From contig CM060831.1 in NCBI GenBank assembly GCA_030762175.1, forward strand, positions 75,927,001-75,991,000: a DNA stretch of 64,000 nt, written 5' to 3'. Both the position numbers and the translations under genes were made by a program. Numbering within the stretch: position 1 is the stretch's first letter; each line of letters opens with the position of its first letter. Below are positions 10,656 to 22,813 of this stretch, one piece after another. A model generated the notes under the pieces. It ran no database searches, was not told the DNA's origin, and saw nothing but the letters and a program-made list of their open reading frames with translations. This DNA is from Metallyticus violacea. Taxonomy: Eukaryota > Arthropoda > Insecta > Mantodea > Metallyticidae.

Positions 10656-11614
10656 AAAGAAACAAACGAAAACGCACTAAACACACTCATCTGTGAGCCA
10701 CAAGGGGAACATTATCTTAGAATGCAATATCTATGTTAAACGAAGCTTAATTGTTTATTTAGTTCTTTATCTTATATTCGTATTTTTCTTTCTGTTTTGT
10801 AAAATAAATGTATATAACGTAATTAAGAACTTAAATAAGTAATTCCCCAACTTATTTTTCGCAAAGTTCTAAATATTGTTCCAAAACTCGGTAAATGCCA
10901 AAAATGCCTTTCAAACCACAATTTTTGATAAATATATTTTCAAAACTATAATTTTATGATTTTAATTATTAAATATCAGGAAGCTGTGAGGATTTATTTC
11001 AATACGACTTTAATACTAAAGCTTTTCTAATCATATGTAGTTAAAACATTCAATAATATCTCAAATTTGCGTATTAGAATATTTTTTCTGTAACTAAAAA
11101 AATGAATATTTCGGCTTTCGGAAATAGGCCCTAATTTATGGAACTAAAATAGATCATCGTTTTTTTCAAATATACTTTCAGTTAGAAATAATGAGAGATG
11201 TACTTAAAACATTTCTCTAAATAAACTTGCATCTACATAAGATCATAAGTAGTCATGAAGAAAACTAGTTACGCACTGAAGGCCATCTATCAATAAACTA
11301 AGAAAGCAGATGACACAAGAAGGCAGTATCGCAACTGAAGCTGGCTAAACTGATATAATTAATATTTCAAATAACCAGAAAGGAATATATTAAGAAAAAA
11401 ATTAATGCAATTAAATTGGCATTTATTCCTGAAAAAAAAAAACACTGGCTAAGCTAACAATAAGTTCAAACTTCAATAAGTGTCTAATTATAAAAAAGAG
11501 AAAATAATGAAACGTTATTAAATATGGGAGAAACTTAAAAAAAGTATGCTATTTTGGATTAAAGTAAATACTTTGTTTGATTTGGCATTGTACCTTTGTT
11601 GTTAACCTTGGCAG
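10656..11614. other. AT-rich stretch, no gene seen
   Basis: A few motifs such as CCAAAA clusters echo the repeat near 8200 and 9740, but no gene or clear element was recognised. Confidence 0.35.
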
Positions 11615-11815
11615 GTGTTTTTTTTTTTCTAGATTTTTCTCATTCTTCATCAATGACAAATACTGGAGAGGTACGCTAAACTTAGGTCACGAGTGCTCCT
11701 TTCCCAAAAACGTTCCTTTCTCTATTTTTCATTACATATCATTTATCTTCAACTCCATCACCAGAGTTTCCAAAGTACTAAGAAACGTTTAAATTAATAA
11801 TAAAAAACGTTATTG
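11615..11815 (+). repeat. SINE family 2 copy (5'-truncated, diverged)
   Basis: The head is missing. Body landmarks include TAGATTTTTCTCATTCTTCAT, corresponding to the family's CAGG-TTTTCCTCAGTCCTCAT, and GAGAGGTACGCTAAACTTAGG. A degraded 3' region with AACGTTTAAA and an A-rich end follows. Confidence 0.65.
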
Positions 11816-12230
11816 TTAGAAAACATATTTAAATTTCCACCACTGTTTTTATTTCTCGAAACAATTCAATTCCATTAATATCTAGAGTATAATTTAATAA
11901 TCATACAATTTGAATAAAAAGCATCATAAGATTTCACTAATTTTCATTTTGAGGCACCTAATGGCCACTTTCATGGTTGATGTTTGATTCATGATTGTCA
12001 GGGTTTAGGTATGCAAGAAGAGCTAAGGAACTCGGTCAGGCCGTTCGGATTTTATTTGGAAATTAAGAAGCAAAAAGAGTTTCCCTACAGTTCGTTTTTT
12101 TCTACTTTCGTTATGAATGGTAAGTGAAAAGACTGCTCCCCTGGTGTTAAAAAGCCCTAGGGCAATAGAGCGCCGGCCGAACACTTTGTGTTAAACATAG
12201 CCACTGGTTATCTTTTAATTAACTCTGTTG

Positions 12231-12262
12231 TATAAAACAGTACAACAGTTGCGTTTCAGTCG
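12231..12262 (+). promoter_or_regulatory. TATA box plus initiator-like motif
   Basis: TATAAAA at 12231-12237 is followed 27 bases later by TCAGT (12256-12260), the arthropod initiator consensus. Spacing is close to that of a core promoter. No coding sequence follows closely, so this could be a chance match, a transposon promoter or a promoter of an unseen gene. Confidence 0.3.
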
Positions 12263-12471
12263 CTTACTCGCTCCATTTGTTTTCTTTGTTCAGAAAGGGT
12301 GTATAGAGTTGGTCGCATTTTACTGCTCGTGCATTTCTTCTTACACAGTAGCGTAGTAAGCCACAAGTGTTCTGTTTCCTAGCACTCTATAGCATAAAAT
12401 TTGCATTATAATTTGCAATTGGATCTGCACATTGCAGTTTATCAGCCAGCTCATGGAATAATAAAATGCCT

Positions 12472-12725
12472 ATTCATGCTACTTTCCGTGACATACATAA
12501 GGAATTTGATTGTGTTAACCATGAGACTTTAATAAAAACTACTAAATTGTTGTGCAAAGAGCATAGGCCTAATGCCTTACCTTAATAATATGAAATAAAT
12601 GCCACAATTAAATTGTTCAGACGTATTCCAAACTGGGGAATTCATGGAGTTCCATAAAGGGTAATTTCAAACTCATTTAAAACCAACGCTTTGACTATTT
12701 TGTTTTTTGATGATGCCCTTGTAAT
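12472..12725 (+). pseudogene. Non-LTR retrotransposon reverse transcriptase fragment
   Basis: The peptide FRDIHKEFDCVNHETLIK matches the RT motif usually seen as F-x-D-x-x-K-A-F-D-x-V-N-H. About 200 bases later a second frame gives NALTILFFDDALV, corresponding to the FADD catalytic box region (normally F/Y-A-D-D). Frameshifts and a shortened distance between the motifs show that it is a broken piece of a LINE ORF2. Clade cannot be decided. Confidence 0.65.
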
Positions 12726-12843
12726 ATAAACTGTGGTCCTTGATTTCCTGGGCTGACAATGTTAGATAGATGATAGAATAAAAATACAGACATCGTTTTT
12801 AGCGTAATATCCCTTTACTTTAATGCATTTCTGCCCTCTCTGA

Positions 12844-13146
12844 GTCGATCCTGGTGGTGTAGTGGTTACCATACTTGCCTCCTAAATCCAAGATCGCGGG
12901 TTCGAACACGGCCAGGACCGATGGATTTTTTTTGGGGCGTAAAAATTCTAAGTATGGCTTCCTTCGGATGGGAAGTAAAGCCGTGGGTCCCGTGTAATAC
13001 ATTTACGGCAAGAAAAAGAACCTCAAGCCTGAAAGAAGAGGCCTCTGAGCAAAATTTGTCGGCCGTTTCACGCCCTGAATTGAATGGGACGCTGATGACC
13101 TGAGATGTTAAAGAGCGTCCTTAAATGAATCAATCAAAAAATCAAT
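12844..13146 (+). repeat. SINE family 1 copy, full length with TSD
   Basis: The head is complete (CCTGGTGGTGTAGTGGTTAC; B box GGTTCGAAC with one change), and the body ends in an A-rich TCAATCAAAAAATCAAT tail. The flanks CCCTCTCTGA (12834-12843) and CCCATCTCTGA (13147-13157) are target-site duplications with one inserted base. Confidence 0.88.
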
Positions 13147-13157
13147 CCCATCTCTGA

Positions 13158-14437
13158 ATTAGGATTTCTTTAGTTTGAAGTTCGTCTGCAAAATGCTGGA
13201 AAACAGGGACTGGTGTTCGCTGTCATAGTCACTGCCATGTCGATGAGCAGGTTCCCCCGCATTTCTACTTACACATATTTGATTTGATTAATAATAATGT
13301 GCCACGATATTGGTTAATTTCATAATGAGAACTGACATTGTTCAAAGTGGTGTCGGTCAGATTTGACATCACAAAAGTTGTGTTTCGGTCATTCTTCCAT
13401 TTTTACCCTGGCATTTTCTTAAAGTTTCTCTATAGTATAGGGCTGTCCTATAGATTTAATTTTTTCTTTGTTCTAGTGGTAACACTTAATTACAGTGCAC
13501 TGTAATAAAACTTACTTCATTAACGTACTATAGTTAATAACAACTGGTACACCAATAGCCTTAATAACACAAAGGCTTGAGTTAAATTGATATATTAAAC
13601 GCAAACTTAGTTAAAATTACTAAGGTCATGGTTTTTTGTAAATATTTTTTTCCTAATGAATTTGTTTCTGAAATAAAGTGTAATATCCTGTTGAAATATT
13701 TTCATATAAATACAGTGTGACATATGGGACGGGAGGTGAAAATATGGAGAGACGGTTAGTATTGTGGTACAGTGACGGTATTGGAGAATTGAACGGAGAA
13801 ATTTTTAACTTCTGCGCATGCGCAGATTGCGAAATAGTAACTTGCCCTTATATGAAGCACACCACGTAAGCTGCAAGCCGAACCTTAACGAAGTACGAGC
13901 AAGCCGATCTCTACCGTTCGGGACTGCAGACAGCAGATACCTCTGTTTCATATGGAAGCACTGTTATTATGCACTAATATAACATTTTTTTTTAGTTCTA
14001 TTAATTTTTTTGTGAAACTTAAACTGAACTAACCGAAAAAGTAACATTCATAAGGAATAGTGCAGAAAAATCTTGAACATTAAAAAAAAAAAAAAATAAA
14101 AAATAATAATAATAATAATAATAATAAATTAGAAATTGTTATTTTATAATAATATTCTTTTTTATGATCGTTAAATTTAAACTAATCTAACCTAAAAAAA
14201 AGTAACATTTATTGGATAGTGTAGAAAAAGTGGTATTATGGAGTAATAATGCTTTTTTACTGTCTATTAATTTTCGTTAAACTCTTTATGTGTAGCAAAA
14301 CTTTAGTTAATTAACGTACCTATTAAAAAAGTAAAATTTATTCGATTAAAAATAGTGTAGAAAATTTATGAAAATTATAAAAATATATTAATTGTGAAAG
14401 AAATAAAATTCCAACTAAAGAAAAAAAACTTATCGAC
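13158..14437. other. AT-rich stretch with NRF-1-like palindrome and AAT microsatellite
   Basis: Near 13814 lies CTGCGCATGCGCAG, a perfect palindrome containing the NRF-1 consensus YGCGCAYGCGCR. An AAT microsatellite runs at about 14103-14127, preceded by an A-run. Otherwise it is AT-rich, and no gene was recognised. Confidence 0.45.
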
Positions 14438-14506
14438 GGTGAATCAAACCCACAACCTTCATATCAGTAGCTCGACTCTCTAACCTACTGAGCTAACAGG
14501 GCTTCA
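14438..14506 (-). repeat. tRNA-like sequence (Ile/Ala-type D-arm), pseudo-tRNA or SINE head
   Basis: The minus strand reads GCCCTGTTAGCTCAGTAGGT with TAGAG (A box), then GGGTTTGATTC (B box), about 45 bases apart as in a tRNA. A run of eight T follows about 10 bases after the B-box arm, which would stop RNA polymerase III. The acceptor-stem halves do not pair, so it is not a functional tRNA. It is more likely a pseudogene or a short SINE head. Confidence 0.55.
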
Positions 14507-15734
14507 TGCTCAGAGTGGAAAATTTTCGCGTGAAGTAATACGAGTACTAACATCGTATCCAGTCGACAGTCTTCGCTACCGTTCGGCACTGCAACCTGCC
14601 AGTTCTTCGTGTAAGGATAAATGAAAGAACGGTTTTCAATAGGAGTCGAGAGCTGAAACTTGAAGAGTGGAGCTCCTCCCTGAATGTGTCGCCAACTGCT
14701 TCGGTAAGGCCATCTTCATCAACACTCGTCATGAAGATGTTAATAAGATGTTATAAGTGAATTTGATAATATTTATGATTTCCCTTATTTTTCTGGTTTT
14801 AGTTCATTTTAAGTAGGGATGGATAGGATATTTATTAGATAAGTGCTGTGAGCTACGTGCCATGCCCGGCGCTATGAATGTATAAAATTATAGTTAATTA
14901 GGGTAGCTCTGCCAGGGGATCGTAACGATATATTATATAAAACGTTATTTAAATAAATATTTTCAATGTTTTTCCCTACATACATATTTTAATACATTCT
15001 CCCCATTCTCTTTAATGTTTTACAATAAAAATATTCCTCTCCAAAGATTTCAACCGAATACGAATTCTCGCTTCACCTTGATGTAAGAATGATTCACTTG
15101 TATGTTCATAGCCGGGGAAGAACTGAATCTAATTCCAAGGTAACCTCATTGGTATTACGTTTTTGTTTCTGCTTCAATAAACAATGAGGCAATTCGCTGA
15201 GTTGAGAATTCTTGCTTGTTGGTTAGTGAAAAGCACTATAAAAACTATAGTTTCTGAGTTTGAGTGTATGAATTAAAAATTCCCGAAACTAAAACCGAAT
15301 GTGCAGCAGCAGTACGTACTCCAGAGTAAACACACTTTCATTACCATGGGAAAATACTATTTTGCCAACTTTCTCCAGTATTTAAAAAAAAATCAGAATG
15401 CTTTTCAGATTTACATAAAGCGTTTTCCTTTATAAGGTTTAAAATGTAGTTACTAAATATAGGATGAGTTCTAATGAGTCGATGCTAAGGAAATATTATA
15501 ACCCAAAGTGTTACGAATAATCATTGAGACAAATTTGGTCCATATGTGAATATTAAACGATCTAAGTGAACAATTACAAAACTACGGAAACTTGTGGTAG
15601 AAAAGTGGGAAATGTAATAATAGGCGTATTGAAAAATTATGAAATCATTTCCAAACAATTTTTTTTTTTACTAGCCTGAAAGTTATGTAACACTTTCTAT
15701 GCTTCAAATTTCTTAGACTTTCACGGTCGGTGTC
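14507..15734. other. AT-rich stretch, no gene seen
   Basis: Nothing recognisable. The phrase CTACCGTTCGG-ACTGCA occurs at about 13912 and again at about 14577, which hints at a duplicated segment. Confidence 0.35.
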
Positions 15735-15988
15735 TTCACTAGGTACAGTGTTTTCTGAGCTTATAGGTCGTAGTCAACTGCACTCCTCCTTCTTCCCAAA
15801 TATTTCGTAGACATCTTCAGTGGCAGTAGCGAGGTCGAGGTGTTCTAACGGAGGACTCCCTACATCTTACTTCGACCTCGCTACTGCCACTGAAGATGTC
15901 TACCGTAGATGTAGACGAAACATTTGGGAAGAAGATGGAGCCCAGTAGACCACGGCCCATAAGCCCACAAAACACTGTACCTAGTGAA
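15735..15988. repeat. Foldback palindrome (inverted repeat arms of about 110 bp)
   Basis: The left arm starts TTCACTAGGTACAGTGTTTT and the right arm ends with its complement. The inner arms share GACATCTTCAGTGGCAGTAG then CGAGGTCGA. The loop is only about 25 bp. The left arm lacks a block of about 15 bases present in the right arm next to the CCCAAAT-TTTCG segment. No ORF lies inside. It looks like a foldback or MITE-type element. Confidence 0.75.
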
Positions 15989-16555
15989 TTTCTTTAATGA
16001 ATCTTTGCAGACCTTGTGTCCGAGTGGTGCGAAATATGACAATGCATAGCTTCTGTTTACCGATGCAGTAGCATTACATTGTCGTAGCCCCAGGTCTCAA
16101 ACAGTAAAAACCTACTCAAACACTGGCACGGGGGGAGTGCATTCTGCGACAAATTAAATCGAATTAAATCCTAAACATCTGAACAGAGGAAGGAATGTTA
16201 AGGAGTATTTTCACAATTAATATTGGTGTAGCATATAAAGTGGTGTACATTTTATAACACTTGAAAATATTTCACATAATATAAAGAATTAGTTACAAAT
16301 CTATGTAGCAGTTCCTTAGCATTCCGGAACTGAGGAAGCTTATATGTGTCGTTCACATCCTGAAACAATCCCAATCCTTTATCCTAATGTGTAAAAATTA
16401 TTCTCGAATGGGAGAAAATATTTTGCAAAAGCACCTTTACGAAACTATCTATTAATCCTGATCTTTCATTGCCCCCTTTACCCGCAGTCAGGCGTACTAC
16501 TTGGCTTAATGCTGTGGTATATTATGCAGATAATTTTTAACCTATTAGAGCCATA
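15989..16555. other. AT-rich stretch, no gene seen
   Basis: No feature recognised. Confidence 0.35.
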
Positions 16556-17000
16556 GTAAATGAACTGGACAAAGGTGACGCTTCTGCATTTGAGATTTGA
16601 GATTGTTCAGAATTTAATACGTGATAATAATTTTAATTTAATCAATTTCTTGGTTCACCCTATTAATAAACTAGAAACTACTGTAGATTTATTAAGTAAT
16701 TCAGTTAAAGAAAAACAGAATATACATCTAAACACTATCCCAAATCGGAAAATGGAAGTCCTTACAAAAAACAATTTAACGATATGTTTGAGAAAAACAG
16801 TGCAAAGAGTAGCTCAAGTTTTAGAACACCAACACAAAGTGATCTCGATTGTGTGTCTGCTAGTGATATACCCCTGATAAAATATACAGGTTAACATTGT
16901 GTGATGCAAAACGATCCTTTTCTCAATATAAGACTTTTTCTGTGATAATAGGCAAGGCTTTGTGATGAGCAATTTGGAAATTACATTTATTGCGAATCGC
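16556..17000 (+). pseudogene. hAT-type transposase, C-terminal remnant
   Basis: A frame beginning ELDKGDASAFEI leads into an open stretch of about 105 codons. In another frame, ASDIPLIKYTG is followed by LTLCDAKRSFSQYKTF. Members of the hAT dimerisation domain commonly show a similar D-V/A-E/K-R-S-F-S-x-Y-K motif followed by a conserved N-L-E-x-x-F segment, and here the DNA reads into AIWKLHLL or SNLEITFI by frame. Frameshifts and stops interrupt it. The BED finger and catalytic centre are absent. Confidence 0.5.
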
Positions 17001-18084
17001 TATTCCAGTGTTAATGTAATAGTAAATTACATATTTTCATTTAATGTTTAGTAAATATTATTCAGTTTTTAGCAAATATCCGAGTCTTTAGCGCATAAAA
17101 TAAATGTTTTTTAGTTTTTAGCCCATAAAAAATTTGAACCCTAATAAATATACAGAAATGAAAACAATGCTATTTCTCTAGCATACTGCGAGGAGCTTTT
17201 ATTATGTAAGCGTAACCTTGACCCAGCACGCGCTACGCTATCTGCGTACGAAGACCAAAAATACTTTCATTTGCAGTTGATCGATAAAGTGATCATTTAA
17301 ATGCTTTCCATTTTGGGACATGTGCGCGTACCGTGAGAGAGAATTTTCAATTGAGCTTATTTTCCAACAAAGGACAGAGGAACAAGTGGCAAGCCCATCA
17401 CCTCTAGCGCTATCTGACGGGGAACTAAGAAACAGCCGAGTATTTTGCCCATGAACTTTTTTATATGGAGTTTTTAACGTGATATAAATCTACGACACAG
17501 GATCCAATATACGTTTCACCCCAAGAACTCGCGTTCCAGGTATTTAGGTCCTGAAAAGTTTACTGTTCCGGCTGGGTTTGAAATATCGAGGCTGACATCT
17601 AAATATCTAAACCATATGCTTGTAACTTAATAACAATAAAGCAGAAAGTTCTGTGGCAGTTCAAAATGCATTTACAATAAGTTTTATAATCGTATGTTTG
17701 TACATCAGTAACTTTAAATGTCCGCACTCTGGTTAGTTGTATCATTACAAGAAGAAACAAAGCTGATGAGAATTTAAAGAAGAAATTATCGACTATCAGA
17801 GAAATTATTTTCAAATGCTCTTGGAGAGAGTTCTACCTGGTATAATTTCGTTGTGTACTTTTTTACATTCTTTAGAACAAAAACTTATTAATGAGTTTTT
17901 GGACTCACTAGCAGAAGTACTCTTGAAGAAGCACTGTTACTGCTGTTTCAATTTCAAAATCTTTCATTTTTTATTATTAATGAATGTTTTCAGAAGTAAA
18001 CAATGTTTTTATACACGTTTCTTGTTCAAGTCAAGTATAGTATAGAGTATTTACAATTTTATCATTACTATTTATTCATAAATT
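17001..18084. other. AT-rich stretch, no gene seen
   Basis: The left part repeats TTTAG and AAATA phrases (17030-17130) and may be the 3' tail of the hAT element. Short frames at 17599-17814 (minus) and 17815-18045 (plus) show no motif. Confidence 0.35.
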
Positions 18085-19285
18085 ATTTGGAATACAATTT
18101 CTGGATAAATATGCTACCATTCGCTGGTTACTCAACTGTTCGGAGCCAATTAAAATGGGAAACGCACTTCCAGCTATAAAAATTATTTATAAATGTGACA
18201 GAACCAAGACACAAGCAGGGTAAGAAAGTACAACTATCGATGTGAAACTATATTTTAAAAACGGAAGGAGATTTTAAATTAAATATATATATTTTTTATG
18301 GGAGATGAAATACAGAAAGGAAGGAGGGTGGTTAATTAATTAAGTAATTGATGGGTGGAGGGAAAGATTTTGGAAGGATTTGATTTGATTTTGGATTCTC
18401 AGGGATTATGATAATTCTTTCTTTCTCTCCGACGATGGTTACCGCTGTCTTACAGTTTTGCCACGGCTGTTGAGTCTCTGATGCTGGATACTTTTATGGT
18501 TCTGTGACCATACGGGAAGGAGCATATGAAGATTAATAAAATTTATTATGGAAGATGATACAATTTATTGTTCTTACACTATTGTACATAAACTATTGCA
18601 CTACTGCACTTAACTAATAAAGGTCGTCCACTTAATTCTTGCAATATTAACTATCGCTTTCCAGTAATTGAACGGAACTGACAAAGCCCTTCCACTGACA
18701 TTGCCCCCTGAATACTCTTGCAACACTGACTGCAGGCCTCAAAGTTACAAACTAAATGAACATGGTCTACGTGACGTTTTCCACATAGTGGTTGGCTTCT
18801 TCCCTAGATGAGGTTAGAAGGCCTGTTTTTTCATCCCTATAGTTGCCAAAAGTGTTATGGTGCCTCTCCTGCTTAAGAAATTCTCTAACTGAATAGCATC
18901 TTGCCAAGGATTCTTTATTAATATTGCACTACAACAGGCTACGATATTCCAAGCTCAGATTTTATGGCTGGGGTAGCTTTCTGCACATTTGAGAGAAAAT
19001 AACGGTTTACACATAACTGAACAAGATAAAGAACATTACACTCATGGTTACTAGGAAGTTATACAAAATTATTTGATACAATTAATCCAATTAAATATGA
19101 GGGTGGCAGCCCATAAATACTGCCTCAGATGATCCCTTCTTTATCTGCAATACTATATTGACTAACACATGTTTTAACTGTCTTTTTTTTCCTTCCTTAA
19201 TTTCTTCACTTACGAAAGTTTATATATATAAACATTTCTCTCTGGATAAATTCCTTTTTAGAGTTGCATAAAACATGGTGGCTTG
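18085..19285 (+). repeat. Unnamed repeat family R1, copy 2, with about 0.94 kb insertion
   Basis: The left part (18085-18235) matches 8330-8475, with CGCTGGTTACTCAACT, AACGCACTTCCAGC and a run of shared words. The right part (19175-19285) matches 8505-8610, with ACGAAAGTTTATATATATAA and GGATAAATTCCTTTTTA. The 18236-19174 stretch has no counterpart in copy 1, so it is either an insertion here or a deletion there. It holds no recognised ORF. Confidence 0.6.
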
Positions 19286-20093
19286 GCTTTGACATTGTAT
19301 GAAACTGGTGCAGACCCTATGACCCTCTAGAGATTTCATCTCCGCAATGGCAAACTCCAGTTACCCATTTATAGAGGCTGAGTGGACAGGACTTAAAGTA
19401 CCCCAGGAAAGAAGTTGGAGGTTAAAATAAAATTCAGTCTCGCTACCACAATCGATTTCCTAACCTGCCTTATGTCACTTGCTTTACTTTATAACCACAA
19501 CAGCAACAATAAAAGTGTAACATTCATAAAAAGAAAACAGCACAGAGTAATTCGTTTACATGTCCTTTATATTCAATAAAACTGAAATTATTTACTGCCT
19601 CCCCGTATAACTGCATCGAATTTTATTACATCATTTTTGGCTTTCACATGAAATCGTCATTAAATATATTTATTTAATTTACTGTGAAACAGATAGTCTT
19701 AGCTTCGCGGTCGGCTTTCTGTACTTTCTGCTTTTGTAATTTAATGAAAGGACAGCGTTGCTCGCTTAGTCAAGTCGCCTTCCTTTCCCATCTGTTTTAT
19801 TAGTGATTTTATACAGTAGCATAAAAATTAGATTAACGCACATTCTTTGGGATTAGTGTAAGGAAGAAACCAGCTCCGCGTGTAAGAAAAATAAGGATTA
19901 AACCCTGTTATGATTAGCAGGCATCGGATCGAACCTAGAGCATTTCGAAAGCGAGCTTTAAAAGAAGGGTAGAGAATAATAAATAAAATTGCATTACGTA
20001 TCAACAAGAAGTAAAGAAAATACCCATTAGCTTTGAAATCAAATGCTGGCTTGCGGGGGTGTTGCTTTGAAATGTTTTCAGAATGCCCCACGC
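19286..20093. other. No gene recognised
   Basis: Mixed-composition sequence without motifs. Part of it may belong to the neighbouring repeat R2, whose left limit I could not fix. Confidence 0.35.
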
Positions 20094-20962
20094 TTCTTCG
20101 ATGAGACTCTCTAGAGGGCGTTTCGCTGTATTTTGGCGACTGTGTGCCGGCCGGGCCTGAGTGGGACGAGATTCGAAAATGACGACAAATAACGCTTCGT
20201 TATTCACTTTGCTGAATATCTGGGAGAACTCATGTCTCTCGTTGAACAGCAAGGTAATCTTGGAAACGTGTACATTTTTTGCGCTGACCAAAAAGTGCCA
20301 GTACTTCCTACTTAGGCCGCTCTTCGCTGATCTCCGCGCGACGGCAGTCACACGTATCTCTGGACCTGGATAATTCTGAGAGATTGCCTCTTTTGCGAAA
20401 AGCTGCCCTTTTGTACACAATATCAAACGACGCCATCCTTGAACAACGGTGCGAAATACTCCCACCAAGTTTGTGTTAACGTGTCTGATAGGCGAGCGCT
20501 TACCTCACCGGATGTCATTTCTATTCGCTGGAAAAGTTTGCTCAAGCCAAATGCTTCCTTATTCGCCAGTAAATGAATTTAAACAGATGTCTTACGTTAC
20601 TGTCAACAACTTTTTCTACTCGGACACTTGCAACTTTGTCAGTAACAGGCCGAATTATGTCCTGAGGCAGGGGTATTTTTCAACCCTAGCTACATACAAA
20701 AATTGTATTCCAATTGTCCGACTCTTGCCAAGACTTCTGTGTTCGGAGAAGGACGAGAGATTTCCCTTACCTGGTTACAAATTTTTTACACGTTATTCCT
20801 TAAATTACATTTTATGAATACAATATTAAACACTATCTAGTATCTAATTAAAGTTCCTGCACTGTAAAAAAAATGCATAACATACTTGTCTAATTACAGA
20901 GTTGCTGATTCTACAATTATAAATATTTATTATTTTAATTACTCTGTAATTGACGGGGAACC
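20094..20962 (-). repeat. Unnamed repeat family R2, copy 1 (possible LTR-like or promoter repeat)
   Basis: This is similar along its length to 39896-40892 in the same orientation. Shared words include GAGGGCGTTTCGCTG, CTTAGGCCGCT, GCTGATCTCCG, CGACGGCAG, TTTGTGTTAACGT, GCTTACCTCAC, CATTTCTATTCGCTGG, TTTTCAACCCTAGCT and TGACGGGGAAC. The 155-codon minus-strand frame at 20001-20468 is not conserved as protein in the other copy, so I do not call it a gene. Strand is given as minus because the TATA-like motif in copy 2 faces that way. Confidence 0.7.
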
Positions 20963-22019
20963 AGGAGCAGCTTCAGCTTCCAGGCAAAATAATAATATTT
21001 TAATTGATATTTTTCGCTAATAAGCAAAGAAAACGTTTTATACAAAAAGAAACTGGGAAAGAACAGCAGGAACATAAGCATTCTGTTTTCGGAATATACT
21101 AGTCTTGATACAATCTGTTGGAGATAACACATTTTGGTTGTTACTCATCGGATTTAGCTAGGTACAGAATACGTGTAAATGTGACTACATATCTAATATT
21201 TGGAAAAGGCTTTCATAAGTCAGAACCTACCAGTGTATCGGTCAACTAATTAAATTGAACCAGTGCAGTTTATGACGAAAGAGCTACCCTGCCAGTACAT
21301 AATAGCGACATATTTTGAATCAACTCACGAACTCTTCGAAAATGAGCCAGGCATGTCGACTGTCCGGGCATCGCAGAGACTACAAATTTCCTCGTAAGTT
21401 GTTCTTAAGATTCTGATATCCACATTAATGAAAAAGCCATCACAGACCCTAGTCACATACAACCTCAGATTTAACGCTCTTACGTATTTTTTATTTCTTC
21501 GGGGGTTTTAAAATTGCACCTGTATCGTCGTATATTGGAATTTGAGTATTGAAAGGGACATAGATTACTTCACGGGTATACCAAATGGTTTTCATGAAAT
21601 AACTTAATGATAGAAACAGCCACCTGTGTTTCATTGAATTTAGTTGAGTACATTAATGATCGAAAAAAATTATTTGATTCGTACATATATTTAAACGTTC
21701 TTTTAATAACTTCCTCTTGGAGATTTTTATCTTTTCCTACAGAGTCAATGTTTTATATACACCAAATATGTGTAAGCCACAGCGGTTCCACTTTGTTGTA
21801 GAAATGCTATCAGACCTTTAACATATTATATTTTATTAAAGTTTACCTTCAAAAATGAAAATAATTCCAGAGTATACCGGGCCGAAATACAACTAGGTTG
21901 TTGTTATAATCTGATTCGGGCATCCAGGATTCTCTGTGCGAGCTTTGCTCGGCACATTCTCAACACTATTAACTAATTAACAGTTTCTAAATGTAGGGAG
22001 GGGTACAGGAAGTTTTGGG
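20963..22019. other. AT-rich stretch, no gene seen
   Basis: No recognised motif. Confidence 0.35.
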
Positions 22020-22635
22020 GTTCTTAAAGAGGTTGGTATTTCTAACGAAAGTGTAAATTTAAAAATAAGAACAATTAAATACTGGTTAAGTATAATACGG
22101 GGGAATCTAGTTCCTCTTCGAGCAGTCTGTCTAAAGGAGCAAATAAGGAAAGGGTGGGATATGGCACTGGCATCAAAAATAAGGAAAGGGTTAGACAAAA
22201 TTGGATTGGGGTATATTTGGTTAAGGGGAGAGGACATTTCACGAAATAGCACAAGTTTGTGAGACACAGATAGGCAAAATATTTAGTTTCAATGCGCAGA
22301 AAAAGTATCGCTTAACCTGCAGGCTCAAATACATCCGGTGTTGGGGAAGGGACATTATTTAGATATCTGTGGCAGAGAAGAAAGAAGTGTTCATATTTGA
22401 CGCTTGGAAAGGAAACAAAACAGTTAATGCTCTCGGGGAAAGAATTTGTCCATTGTGCGCAGAAAGCGATACCTGGAGACATATTTTGGCAAAATGCAGG
22501 GAAACGGAGATTTTAAGAAGGGAGCATTTACCACCACAATTTTTGAATTCCAATAGATGTTTGAACTTTTGCTGGGAAGTGTTGGTGCATGCGAGATACA
22601 CACACAATTTGGGAATTTTTCTAGAGAAGAGCTAA
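22020..22635 (+). pseudogene. Non-LTR retrotransposon ORF2, C-terminal remnant
   Basis: The first frame gives VSLKIRTIKYWLSIIRGN, KEQIRKGWDMALASKIRKGL and DKIGLGYIW, which resembles the post-RT region of several LINE clades. The last frame (22369-22635) gives ERICPLCAESDTWRHILAKC, the C-x2-C...H-x4-C finger typical of LINE ORF2 ends, then LGIFLEKS before the stop. The 5' part is absent. Stops and frameshifts separate the two blocks. Confidence 0.65.
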
Positions 22636-22813
22636 CAAAGAAGGTTGATGACCATAATAAAGAGGGGAGTTGGTGAGGAGGTGTGAGTAAATAGAAGGGG
22701 GCTCAAGAGTACGAGTTCTATTGATGTTTATGCATTTGTATATAAAAATATTTACAGAAAACATAAATATATCGAAGTATTTGTTTGTATGCATGTAGAT
22801 TTATGTATGTAGG

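Noticed and set aside
20001..20468. 155-codon minus-strand frame, the longest open frame in the window
   Set aside because: It lies in repeat R2. The other copy at 39896 does not keep the frame, and no domain motif is present.
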